Shown piece by piece: positions 32,288 to 40,610 of a stretch of 64,000 nucleotides of DNA. Numbering within the stretch: position 1 is the stretch's first letter; each line of letters starts with the position of its first letter. Both the position numbers and the translations under genes were made by a program. The stretch spans positions 992,001-1,056,000 of the forward strand of contig NZ_CDME01000002.1 of assembly GCF_000826545.1 (NCBI RefSeq), read 5' to 3'. Under the pieces are notes generated by a model. The model had not been told where the DNA came from, made no database searches, and saw only the letters and a program-made list of their open reading frames with translations. This stretch comes from Kibdelosporangium sp. MJ126-NF4 (lineage in GTDB: Bacteria; Actinomycetota; Actinomycetes; Mycobacteriales; Pseudonocardiaceae).

Positions 32288-33103
32288 GTGCGACGGATCA
32301 CCTCACGCAACGCCACCTTCCAGCAATGGCAGGCGCTGCTGACCAACCGGAACAAACGCCAGCGAGCACGGGAGTTCCTGGTGCAGGGCGTACGGCCGAT
32401 CACCGTCGCGGTCGAGCGAGGCTGGCCGGTGCACGCGTTGCTCTACGACAGCGACCGGGCGCTGTCGCAGTGGGCGCGCGAACTGCTGGGCAGCGTGCAG
32501 GCGGAAAAGTACGCCATGTCCAGGGAACTGCTGGCCGAGTTGAGCGAGAAGGACGACACGGCCGCCGAGGTGCTCGCGGTGCTGGGGAGCCCCGCCGACG
32601 ACCTGGAACGGATCCTGGTGGGGCCGCGGTTTCTCGGTGTCCTGTTCGACCGGCCCACCAGTCCGGGGAACATCGGTTCCCTGATCCGGTCGGCGGATGC
32701 CTTCGGGGCGGACGGGGTGATCGTGGCCGGACACGCGGCGGATGTCTACGACCCCAAGTCCGTTCGGGCCAGTACGGGATCACTGTTCGCGGTGCCCGCG
32801 GTCCGGGTGCCCTCGCCCCGGGACGTCACGGACTGGCTGGCAGCCAAACGCGCCGACGGGATTCCGGTGGCGGTGGTGGGCACCGACGAGACCGGTACGG
32901 TCGACATCTTCGACTTCGACCTCACCGGTCCGGTGCTGCTGCTGGTCGGCAACGAGACGACCGGGCTGAGCACGGCGTGGCGCGAGGTGTGTGACCACGT
33001 CGTTCGCATTCCGATGGTGGGCAGCGCGAGTTCGCTCAACGCGGCCAACGCGGCGACAGCGGTGTTGTACGAAGTGTCCCGGCAGCGGGCGCACAAGGCA
33101 TGA
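32288..33103 (+). CDS. TrmH/SpoU-family RNA 2'-O-methyltransferase
   Basis: 271 residues. N-terminal substrate-binding domain (REFLVQGVRPITVAVERGW) followed by the SPOUT knot with all three motifs: DRPTSPGNIGSLIRSADAFGADG, LLVGNETTGLS and IPMVGSASSLNAANAATAVLYE. It uses S-adenosylmethionine to methylate a ribose 2'-OH in rRNA or tRNA. The length is similar to the thiostrepton-resistance enzymes, but I see no specific resemblance, so resistance is not claimed. The start is GTG at 32288 by leaderless spacing. Near-identical hairpins flank the gene. Confidence 0.9.
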   Translation: MRRITSRNATFQQWQALLTNRNKRQRAREFLVQGVRPITVAVERGWPVHALLYDSDRALSQWARELLGSVQAEKYAMSRELLAELSEKDDTAAEVLAVLGSPADDLERILVGPRFLGVLFDRPTSPGNIGSLIRSADAFGADGVIVAGHAADVYDPKSVRASTGSLFAVPAVRVPSPRDVTDWLAAKRADGIPVAVVGTDETGTVDIFDFDLTGPVLLLVGNETTGLSTAWREVCDHVVRIPMVGSASSLNAANAATAVLYEVSRQRAHKA

Positions 33104-33108
33104 AAAAA

Positions 33109-33140
33109 CCCGGGGTCTGACGCCGTTGTCAGACCCCGGG
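33109..33140. terminator. Bidirectional terminator hairpin
   Basis: 13-bp stem with the same arm CCCGGGGTCTGAC and a GCCGTT loop, 5 nt after the methyltransferase stop and 12 nt after the stop of the convergent secreted-protein operon. A run of six A precedes it, which is a T-tract in the minus direction, so it is a proper terminator for the leftward operon and a hairpin end for the rightward gene. Confidence 0.85.
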
Positions 33141-33152
33141 CCGGAAAACCCG

Positions 33153-34121
33153 TCAGAGACGGGCTTTGCCCTTGGCGGCAGCGGCGTTGGTCGCCGCTGC
33201 CAGCCTGTCAGCTGCCTTCTGCTCGCTGGCGCTCTGACGGTCCGGAGCGGCCAGTGCACGCGCCGCGGCCGGGGACGTCGACTCGCCGACGACGCCACCG
33301 CGGATGCGGTTGTTGGTGGCGAGCTGGGTGATCGGGTTGTTCGCCGACAGCTCCAGCTTGCCGTTGATGATGGTGTCGTCCACCGAGGACTTGCCGGTGG
33401 TGTTGTTGATGTTCACGTCCCTGGCGAAGTAGCCGCCGCTCGCGCACGAGTCCAGGCCGCCGTTCGGGCCGAGCTGCACGCCGCCGCGGTTGCCCGCGAA
33501 CGTGGCCTTGCCCTGCACGGCACCGCCGCAGACGACGCTGCCCTCGCTGTTGTTCAGCACGGACACGGTTCCGTCGACGAAGGCGTTCGTCAGGTCGGTG
33601 TACAGCGACCCGTTCGTGGTGACGTTGCCGAGCACCTCGCTGTTGACGACCTTGACCTCGCCGACACCGGAGCTGAGGTTGCCGTCGACCTTCGAGGTCC
33701 CCTCGACGAACAGGAAGCCCTCGACCGTCTGCGAGCCCTTCGGCTGCACGGTGACCTTCGCGGTGTCGGTGTTCGTCAGGTAGATCCCGAAAGCGCCGGG
33801 AGCCAGCGTGACGTCACCGTCGACGCGGGTGTCCTTCGCGTCGAAGTAGGCGTTGGCCGCCACGTCGACCGTGCCGTTGATGGTGCCGCCCTTGACGATC
33901 AGGTTGGCGCCCTCGCCGACCTTCACGCTGCCGGTGATGACTGTCCTGTCCAGGGTGCAGGACTTGCCCGGTGCCACGGCGAGGTCGGTCGGCAGCGTGA
34001 CAGGGCCGCCTTCTCCCTCGCAGTACGTGACGAAACCCGCGTTCGCCGGGGCGGCCATCATCACAGAGGCGGTGACCACGGCGCTCAGAGCCGCGAGCGC
34101 TGATGCGGTCCGTCTAGCCAT
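33153..34121 (-). CDS. Secreted beta-solenoid-like protein
   Basis: 322 residues. Signal peptide (ARRTASALAALSAVVTASVMMAAPANA). The mature part is a series of short repeats of the type GSVKVGEGANLIVKGGTINGTVDVAANAYFDAKDTRVDGDVTL, with regular Gly, Val and Asn positions as in right-handed beta-helix or polymer-forming folds. Three pairs of Cys are spaced through it. The C-terminus is a charged Ala-rich helix (QKAADRLAAATNAAAAKGKARL). AGGGAG precedes the ATG. Last gene of the four-gene leftward operon, 29 nt after the repeat protein. A structural or adhesive role at the cell surface is plausible but inferred. Confidence 0.78.
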   Translation of the reverse strand: MARRTASALAALSAVVTASVMMAAPANAGFVTYCEGEGGPVTLPTDLAVAPGKSCTLDRTVITGSVKVGEGANLIVKGGTINGTVDVAANAYFDAKDTRVDGDVTLAPGAFGIYLTNTDTAKVTVQPKGSQTVEGFLFVEGTSKVDGNLSSGVGEVKVVNSEVLGNVTTNGSLYTDLTNAFVDGTVSVLNNSEGSVVCGGAVQGKATFAGNRGGVQLGPNGGLDSCASGGYFARDVNINNTTGKSSVDDTIINGKLELSANNPITQLATNNRIRGGVVGESTSPAAARALAAPDRQSASEQKAADRLAAATNAAAAKGKARL

Positions 34122-34150
34122 CTTTGTTCTCCCTGCTGCGTTGAAAGGAA

Positions 34151-36529
34151 CTAGCTGCCGATGTCGGATCGCGAGGCCGCGCGCACGATGGTGCCTGCGT
34201 CCCGGCGGGACAGCACGCCACGCGTCACCAACTCGGTGGTGACGTCGTCGACGTGCCTGACGAAGACCCCGTGGCTGTCCCACCTGCGGTGCTGGTCCAC
34301 GAGATCGCTGACGGTGCAGCCGTTGCCGGTGTCCACGTTGGCCACACCGGTGTCGTCGCGTTCGATGATCACGGTCGCCCGGGTGTCGGAGTTCGGGCAC
34401 TTGTCCGAACCGGACTCGACCACGGTGAACGACACGGACTTCTCAGCCGCGACGTTGCCCGCCTTGTCAGTGGCCCGGTACTTCACGGTGTGCGCGCCCT
34501 TGGCGGTGACCGAAATGGTGTTCAGGTACTGCGTCCACGCGCCGGTGTCCAGCGCGTACTCGACGAGCCGCACACCGGACTCGGCGTCGGTCGCGGTGAC
34601 CGTGACCGAGGCGCTGCCGATGTAGTTGCCGTTCGGGTCCTTGTCGCCGGTGACGGCCGCGCTGGTCGTCGGCGGGTTGGTGTCCGGCTGCGAGGCCACG
34701 ACCGTGAAACTGGCCATGCCCTCCGGGGCCACGTTGCCCGCGTTGTCCGTGGCCCGGTAGTGGATCATGTGCGCTCCGGCCGTGCTGACCACGACCGGTG
34801 TGGTGTACGCGGTCCACGCGCCCGAGTCCAGTTTGTACTCGGTGGACTTCACCCCGGACCCGCTGTCGGTGGCCGTAAGGGTGACGGTGGCTTTGTTCAG
34901 GTAGTTGCCCTGAGCGTCCTTGTCACCGGTGACGGCCGCGTTCACCGTCGGGGGAGTGGTGTCCGGTGCCACGATGGTGAAGTTGGCTGTGCCCTCTGCG
35001 GACACGTTGTTGGCGTTGTCGGTCGCGCGGTACGTGACCGTGTGCGCACCGGCTGCGTTCACCACAACGGGTGTGGTGTAGGCGGTCCATGCGCCCGAGT
35101 CCAGTTTGTACTCAGTGGATTTCACGCCCGACTGGGTGTCGGTGGCCGTGAGGGTGACGGTGGCCTTGTTGATGTAGTTGCCGTTCGGGTCCTTGTCACC
35201 GGTGACGGCCGCGTTCACGGTCGGCGGGGTGGTGTCCGGCTGTGAGACCACCACAGTGAAGTTCGCCGTGCCCTCCGGCGAGACGTTGTTGGCGTTGTCC
35301 GTGGCGCGGTACGTGACTGTGTGCGCTCCGGCGGTGCTGACTACGACCGGTGTGGTGTACGCGGTCCACGCGCCGGAGTCGAGTTTGTATTCGGTGGACT
35401 TCACCCCGGACTGGGTGTCCGTGGCGGTGAGGGTGACGGTGGCTTTGTTCAGGTAGTTGCCCTGAGCGTCCTTGTCACCGGTGACGGCCGCGTTCACCGT
35501 GGGCGGCGTGGTGTCCGGCTGCACGACCACCACGGTGAAGTGGGCCATGCCCTCGGACGAGACGTTGTTCGCGTTGTCCGTGGCCCGGTAGCTGAGCATG
35601 TGCATGCCCGCGGTGTTCACCACGACCGGTGTGGTGTACGCCGTCCAGGCGCCCGAGTCGAGTTTGTACTCGGTCGACTTCACGCCCGACTCGGTGTCGG
35701 TCGCGTTGACAGTGACCGTGGCCTTGTTGATGTAGTTGCCGTCAGAGTCCTTGTCACCCGCGATGGTGTGGCTGACCGTCGGCGGTGTGCTGTCCGGCTG
35801 CGTCGCGACAACACGGAACTGCTTCGAGCCCGGCTGGGACTGGTTGCCCCTCTTGTCCGTCGCGCGGTACTGCACCGAGTAGTCGCCCGGTGTCGTCACG
35901 TCCACCGGCTTGGTGTAAGGCTGCCAGCTCTGGTCGTTGAGCTGGTACTCGACCTTGTCCACACCGGACTGCGCGTCCTGTGCGGTCACCTCGACGGTCG
36001 CCTTGCCGACGTAGTTGCCGTTCGTGTCCTTGGTGCCCTTGATGGTCGCGTCGACCGTCGGGGGAGTGTTGTCCTCACCGGACGGGAGGACCGTGAGCTC
36101 GCCGACCATCGCCTGGTGACCGGGATACGTGCAGTGGAAGCGGTACTTGCCCGGGGTCAGGGTGACGTTGACCCGCCACTTGCCCTGCTGCTGGTCGTCC
36201 GGGTTGGCCGTGATGTCGACGGCGACGTCATGGTTGTACCCGGGGGTGTCCTGGTCGAACGTCAACGTGTGCGTCATGTAGATGTCGTTGCCGGTCGCGA
36301 AGCTGTTCTCGAACTCGATGATGGCGGCGCCCGCGACCGCGGTTGTCGGCGCGGACTTGTACCGCTCCTGTGAGTTGTCGGCTGTCCACCTGAGCAGCTG
36401 CTCCTGTGCCTGGACGGGAGCCGCCGCCGGAGTGGGTTCCGGGGCCGGAATGGCGGATGCCGGGACGGCCAGCGCGATGGACGTCACCATCAGCGCACCG
36501 GCGACTCCGGCGAGCAAACGTCGAAACAT
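34151..36529 (-). CDS. Secreted cupredoxin with six Ig-like (OmpL47-type) repeats and a C-terminal module
   Basis: 792 residues. Signal peptide, then a cupredoxin domain (about 45-145) with a type-1 copper site: His in IYMTHTLTF, and Cys, His and Met in FHCTYPGHQAM. Six repeats of about 92 residues follow, each starting PPTVNAAVTGDKD or similar and containing GVKSTEYKLDSGAWTAYTTP and YRATDNANNV. The last 82 residues (from CPNSDTRATV) form a module also present in the ThuA protein upstream. ATG at 36529 has GGAAGG upstream. It probably carries electrons or presents copper outside the cell next to the laccase, with the repeats acting as a spacer or binding array. Confidence 0.85.
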   Translation of the reverse strand: MFRRLLAGVAGALMVTSIALAVPASAIPAPEPTPAAAPVQAQEQLLRWTADNSQERYKSAPTTAVAGAAIIEFENSFATGNDIYMTHTLTFDQDTPGYNHDVAVDITANPDDQQQGKWRVNVTLTPGKYRFHCTYPGHQAMVGELTVLPSGEDNTPPTVDATIKGTKDTNGNYVGKATVEVTAQDAQSGVDKVEYQLNDQSWQPYTKPVDVTTPGDYSVQYRATDKRGNQSQPGSKQFRVVATQPDSTPPTVSHTIAGDKDSDGNYINKATVTVNATDTESGVKSTEYKLDSGAWTAYTTPVVVNTAGMHMLSYRATDNANNVSSEGMAHFTVVVVQPDTTPPTVNAAVTGDKDAQGNYLNKATVTLTATDTQSGVKSTEYKLDSGAWTAYTTPVVVSTAGAHTVTYRATDNANNVSPEGTANFTVVVSQPDTTPPTVNAAVTGDKDPNGNYINKATVTLTATDTQSGVKSTEYKLDSGAWTAYTTPVVVNAAGAHTVTYRATDNANNVSAEGTANFTIVAPDTTPPTVNAAVTGDKDAQGNYLNKATVTLTATDSGSGVKSTEYKLDSGAWTAYTTPVVVSTAGAHMIHYRATDNAGNVAPEGMASFTVVASQPDTNPPTTSAAVTGDKDPNGNYIGSASVTVTATDAESGVRLVEYALDTGAWTQYLNTISVTAKGAHTVKYRATDKAGNVAAEKSVSFTVVESGSDKCPNSDTRATVIIERDDTGVANVDTGNGCTVSDLVDQHRRWDSHGVFVRHVDDVTTELVTRGVLSRRDAGTIVRAASRSDIGS
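34411..36072 (-). repeat. Six coding tandem repeats of about 275 bp
   Basis: Boundaries are approximate. The four central units are nearly identical in protein (SGVKSTEYKLDSGAWTAYTT is invariant), while the first and last are diverged. This suggests recent duplication or gene conversion within the array. Confidence 0.85.
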
Positions 36530-36555
36530 GGTGCACCTTCCAGTGAGTGCGGGCA

Positions 36556-36596
36556 ACCGGCCGGTGCGTCACCGAGGGGGAGACACACCGGCCGGT
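36556..36596 (-). terminator. Intercistronic hairpin in the secreted-protein operon
   Basis: Two copies of the self-complementary ACCGGCCGGT (36556-36565 and 36587-36596) can pair as a 10-bp stem with a 21-nt loop, or each fold on itself. It lies in the 76-nt gap between the ThuA gene and the cupredoxin gene. There is no T-tract, so it may lower rather than stop downstream expression, or stabilise mRNA ends. Confidence 0.5.
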
Positions 36597-36605
36597 CCAT
36601 GCGGT

Positions 36606-39600
36606 TTAGAGCGACCGCACTCGGATGTTGCGGAAATCGATCACGTCGGAGTTGCCGTGGTTCTGCAGACCGAGGAAGCCACTGGCGAACTGGCGCAGAT
36701 CGGTCGGCGGGTCACCCGCGCGTGACGACTGCTTGCCCGGCGTGTTGTCGAACTCGTTGATGACCTTGCCGTTGCGGATCATCGTGTAGTGCTGTCCGAC
36801 AACCTGGATCTCGTAGTCGTTCCAGACGCCCTTCGGTGTGGCACCGGCGTTGGCCAGAGTGTTCGGGTCGAAGTTGTAGATCGATCCGGTCTTCTGGGGC
36901 TCACCGGTCTCACCGTCGTAGATCTGGACCTCGTGGCCGCAGTAGATCGCGACCCACGCCTGCGAGGTCCGTGCGCTGCCGACCGTGCCACAGCTGCCCG
37001 GCGGACGCTGCTCCAGCGGAGTGCGCGGGTCCGGGAACCGGGTGAACATGCCGCTGTTGGCGCGGGTGTCGCCCGGCGAGGAGTCCCGGAACTGCATTCT
37101 CACCGAGAAGTCGCCGAACTGCTTGCCCGCGTACCACAGCATGCCCAGCCCACCGGAGGACCGCAGTGACCCGTCCGGCTGGATCGAGAACGACCCGCCC
37201 GGCGCCTGCACCCAGTCCTTCAGCGAGGCCTCGGTGCCGTCGAAGATCGGCACGTAGCCGGTGCTGCCCGGCGTGCCGATGTCCGATGCACCGGCGGCAC
37301 GCACCAACGTGCCGTTCTCCCGGCTGTTGATCACACCGTCCTTCTGCAACTGACCGGCCACGGCCTCGACGTGCCGGACGAACGCGCCGTGGTCGTCCCA
37401 TTGGCGTTCGTCGTCGATCAGGTCGTTGATCGTGCAGCCGCCGACCGGCTTGTTGGCCACACCGGTGTCCGTGCTGCCGATGAACACCGTGCCGCGGCTG
37501 TCCGGCACCGCACACGCGGTGTTCACGCTCACCGACAACACCTGCTTCTCGCCGTCGGCGTAAGTCACCGTCAGCGTGGCGTTGTAGGTGCCCGTGCGGG
37601 CGTAGGTGTGCTGCGGGTTGGCCTCAGTGGACTGAGTGCCGTCACCGAAGTCCCACAGGTAGGACACGCCACCGGACTTGGAGCCGGAGAACGCGACGGT
37701 CTGTGGCTTGCTCTGCACCGCGGTTGCCGTCGCCGTCGGCTTCGGCGTCGCCGCACCACCCTGGTAGGTGATCCGGATCAGCTTCTGGTTCGGGTGCAGG
37801 GTGAAGAACCCGCCGCCGTAGTCGAGCAGGTAGAGCGCGCCGTCCTTGCCGAACTTCGCGTCCATCCAGCTCTGCAACCGGTCACTGCCGTTGCCGCCGG
37901 GGATGATCGCCCGCAGCGACTCGGCGAACAGCGGCGGCTGCCCGGTCGGCACACCAGCCGGGTCGACGGTGACCGCGATGCGGTTGTCCGGGTTGCCCTG
38001 GTCACCGATGAACCACTTGTTGTTCCAGTACTCCGGCCACGCCACACCGCTGTTGGCGTCGATCAGCTCGCGGTGGTAGGTGGGGCCGGTCATGACCGCC
38101 TGGTTGCCACCCTTGAGGTACGGCTGGGTGTAGGTGGCGTCAGCCTCGTTGTACGTCGGAAGGCCACTGCCGTCCGGCCGTGTCTTGAAGACCGGGCCGC
38201 CACCGTCCGGCGCGTACCAGATCATGTTGTTCTTCACCGGCGGCAGGTCGACCAGACCCGTGTTGCGCGGCGAGTTGTTCTTCGGCGCGTTGCAGTCGTA
38301 CCAGCCGGTCAGCTCTTCGGCGTTGGTGTTGCTGCGGTCGCGGTAGGGCTGCTTGTTGCCCATGCAGTACGGCCAGCCGTGGTTGCCCGCCTCGGTGATG
38401 ATCGTGGCGGTCTCGTACTTGGCCGGGCCGAGCTCGGGATTCGGCTTGGTCGCGTCCGGACCCACCCACGCGGCGGTCAGCCACTGCGTGACCGGGTCGA
38501 TCTGCAGGCGCGAGATGTTGCGCACGCCCATCACGTAGATCTCCGGGCGCGTCTTGTCCGTTCCCGGCGGGAACAGGTTGCCCGGCGGGTTGGTGTACGT
38601 GCCGTCCGCCTCCGGGTGGATACGGATGATCTTGCCGTTCAGGTCGTTGGTGTTGCCGGACGTGCGGCGCGCGTCCTGGAAGGACAGTCCCTCGAACTCC
38701 TTGGTCCAGTTGTTGCCGGAGTAACCGGCGGAACCCTCGGACGAGTTGCTGTCACCGGAACCCACGTACAGGTTGCCCTTGGCGTCGAACGCCATACCGC
38801 CACCGGCGTGGCAGCAGCTGTGCTCCTGCGTCAGCCACTGCAGCAGGTCCTTGCGCGAGCCCAGGTCGATCGTCTGGGCGGTGCGGTCGTAGGTGAACCG
38901 CGAGATCGTCCGCTTGCCGGTGTGCTTGACCCGGTCGACGGTGTCGTGCGGCATCCAGTAGACGTAGATCCAGCCGTTCTCGGTGAACTTCGGGTCCGTG
39001 ACGATGCCGAGCAGGCCCTCTTCGTTCTTCTGCAGCTCGCCGCCACCGCCGCGGTTGCCCATCACCGGCAGCGTCGCCAACTGCTTGACCTGCTTGGTGT
39101 CCGGCTTGAACTGGTGGATCGTGCCGCAGCCGAGGCCGACGTTCGGGTTGTCCCACGGCGAGATCGGGCCGGACGGGCAGGCCGCCTTGCCGACGTAGAA
39201 GATCGTGCCGTCGGAAGCGGTGGTCAGGCCGTGCGACTCGCCGATCTGGTCGAGCTGGCCCGGCTGGTTGGCCGCGGTCAGCCGCTCGATCTTGTAGTTC
39301 GCGGCGATGGTGGCCTGGCAGTCACCGCGCACCACACCGGTGGTCCACTTCAGCGCGCCGGTCAGGTGGCTGCGGAACTCGGGCTCGCCGTAGCTGCCTT
39401 CTGTGTGGCCCATGCCGGTGTAGAAGGAGCGGCCGCCTTCGTAGTCACGGCACCAGGAAACCGGGTGGAACGGGCCGTTGGCGCCCGGACCCGGGTTGTA
39501 GTGCCTCTCCTCGACCTGCGCGACCGTGTGCACGGTGCCAACCGGGTTCGGCGCCCAGTTGTACCAGCGGTCGGAACGGGTGATGGTGGGCGGCAGCCCC

Positions 39601-40577
39601 TTGGTGGCCGGGTGCTGCTTGTCGAGGATGTTCACCACGGCCTGGTTGACGCCAGGCGTCGGTGGGGGAGTCGGGTCACTCGAGTACAGCGACAAGTCAG
39701 CCAGTTGGATGATCGGCTCGCCGTTGTTGGCCGTGATGTTGAGCTTGTAGTGCGTGTAGGCCACCGGCGAGGCGATGGGGTAGGTCTTGGTCTGGAAGGT
39801 CTCCGTGAAGGTTTGCCCGGTCTGCTTGTCGACCTGTTTCCACGTGGCGCCGCTGTCGTTGGAGCCCTCGAGGGTCCAGTCCTTCGGAGCACGGCCGTTG
39901 AAGTCGTTGGCCGAGGTGAGCGAGTACCGGTTGGCGGCCTTGGCCGAGGAGTACTGGTAGGTCAGCCACCCGGTCGGGTTGAAGGTCAGCCACTTGGTGC
40001 TCGGGTTGTTGTCGTTGGCCTTCGCCGCGGTCTCGTTCGGCGCGTTCTCCGCGCTGGCGGTGACCGTGGCCGCCGCGTCCGGCGTGGAGAAGGACCCGAC
40101 CGGGCGCGTGCCGATCAGCCCGGTGAACCAGGTCGAGTCGGACTGTGCCTTGGCCGCGTCACCGACGCCGAGGAAACCGTTGCCCGCCTTGATGTAGGCC
40201 TGCAGCACGGCTTCCTGGTCACGGCTCAGCGCGGCCTTCGCCGCGGACAGGAACACCACGCCGCGGTAGGCGGCGAGGTTCTGCGCGGTGAACGCGTTCG
40301 GGTCGGAGGTCGCGTCGACCGTGATCCCGTTGGCCGCGCCGAGTTCCTTGACGGTGGCGGCCGCTTTGGCCACCGGGTCCTGCTGGTCGGCGACCGGGCC
40401 GTGGAACACGAGGACCTTGACCCCGGTTTCCGCGACGGGTGCCGCCGGTACCTGCTGGGGTGCCGCGGCCGCCGATGTCAGCGATCCGGTCACCATGGCC
40501 GCAGCGGCCGTCAGGACCAATAAGGCTTGTCTGCCAGTTCTCCTGCGAAAGCGGCCAGTCATAAGCCGTCGCCCCAT
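36606..40577 (-). CDS. Secreted ThuA-discoidin-sugar dehydrogenase-PKD-DUF1080 multidomain protein
   Basis: 1323 residues, approximate positions. Signal peptide 1-40. ThuA part 1 52-160 (VKVLVFHGPV, AYRGVVFLS). A discoidin (F5/8 type C) insertion 169-297 (KWLTFNPTGWLTYQYSS). ThuA part 2 306-412 (DKQHPATKGLPPT, WCRDYEGGRSFYTGMGHTEGSY). Glucose/sorbosone-dehydrogenase propeller 425-937 (NEEGLLGIVTDPKF, HSCCHAGGGMAFD). PKD 941-1020 (YLWDFGDGTQST). An unassigned module 1022-1100. DUF1080 glucanase-like domain 1105-1323. Relatives are linked to carbohydrate oxidation and 3-keto-glycoside cleavage. AAAGGAG precedes the ATG at 40577. Second gene of the laccase operon, 33 nt after the laccase. Confidence 0.9.
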   Translation of the reverse strand: MGRRLMTGRFRRRTGRQALLVLTAAAAMVTGSLTSAAAAPQQVPAAPVAETGVKVLVFHGPVADQQDPVAKAAATVKELGAANGITVDATSDPNAFTAQNLAAYRGVVFLSAAKAALSRDQEAVLQAYIKAGNGFLGVGDAAKAQSDSTWFTGLIGTRPVGSFSTPDAAATVTASAENAPNETAAKANDNNPSTKWLTFNPTGWLTYQYSSAKAANRYSLTSANDFNGRAPKDWTLEGSNDSGATWKQVDKQTGQTFTETFQTKTYPIASPVAYTHYKLNITANNGEPIIQLADLSLYSSDPTPPPTPGVNQAVVNILDKQHPATKGLPPTITRSDRWYNWAPNPVGTVHTVAQVEERHYNPGPGANGPFHPVSWCRDYEGGRSFYTGMGHTEGSYGEPEFRSHLTGALKWTTGVVRGDCQATIAANYKIERLTAANQPGQLDQIGESHGLTTASDGTIFYVGKAACPSGPISPWDNPNVGLGCGTIHQFKPDTKQVKQLATLPVMGNRGGGGELQKNEEGLLGIVTDPKFTENGWIYVYWMPHDTVDRVKHTGKRTISRFTYDRTAQTIDLGSRKDLLQWLTQEHSCCHAGGGMAFDAKGNLYVGSGDSNSSEGSAGYSGNNWTKEFEGLSFQDARRTSGNTNDLNGKIIRIHPEADGTYTNPPGNLFPPGTDKTRPEIYVMGVRNISRLQIDPVTQWLTAAWVGPDATKPNPELGPAKYETATIITEAGNHGWPYCMGNKQPYRDRSNTNAEELTGWYDCNAPKNNSPRNTGLVDLPPVKNNMIWYAPDGGGPVFKTRPDGSGLPTYNEADATYTQPYLKGGNQAVMTGPTYHRELIDANSGVAWPEYWNNKWFIGDQGNPDNRIAVTVDPAGVPTGQPPLFAESLRAIIPGGNGSDRLQSWMDAKFGKDGALYLLDYGGGFFTLHPNQKLIRITYQGGAATPKPTATATAVQSKPQTVAFSGSKSGGVSYLWDFGDGTQSTEANPQHTYARTGTYNATLTVTYADGEKQVLSVSVNTACAVPDSRGTVFIGSTDTGVANKPVGGCTINDLIDDERQWDDHGAFVRHVEAVAGQLQKDGVINSRENGTLVRAAGASDIGTPGSTGYVPIFDGTEASLKDWVQAPGGSFSIQPDGSLRSSGGLGMLWYAGKQFGDFSVRMQFRDSSPGDTRANSGMFTRFPDPRTPLEQRPPGSCGTVGSARTSQAWVAIYCGHEVQIYDGETGEPQKTGSIYNFDPNTLANAGATPKGVWNDYEIQVVGQHYTMIRNGKVINEFDNTPGKQSSRAGDPPTDLRQFASGFLGLQNHGNSDVIDFRNIRVRSL

Positions 40578-40610
40578 CCCTAACTCCTTTGTCGTAGGCA
40601 GGCCAGGAGG

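Noticed and set aside
32288..33103. Antibiotic-resistance rRNA methyltransferase (thiostrepton type)
   Set aside because: Only the general TrmH motifs are shared; no specific resemblance and no biosynthetic genes next to it.
37371..40523. A 1050-codon open frame on the plus strand opposite the ThuA gene
   Set aside because: Composition is that of antisense translation in GC-rich DNA (runs of Arg, Val, Gly, His, no domain), while the minus strand has a full multidomain secreted protein.
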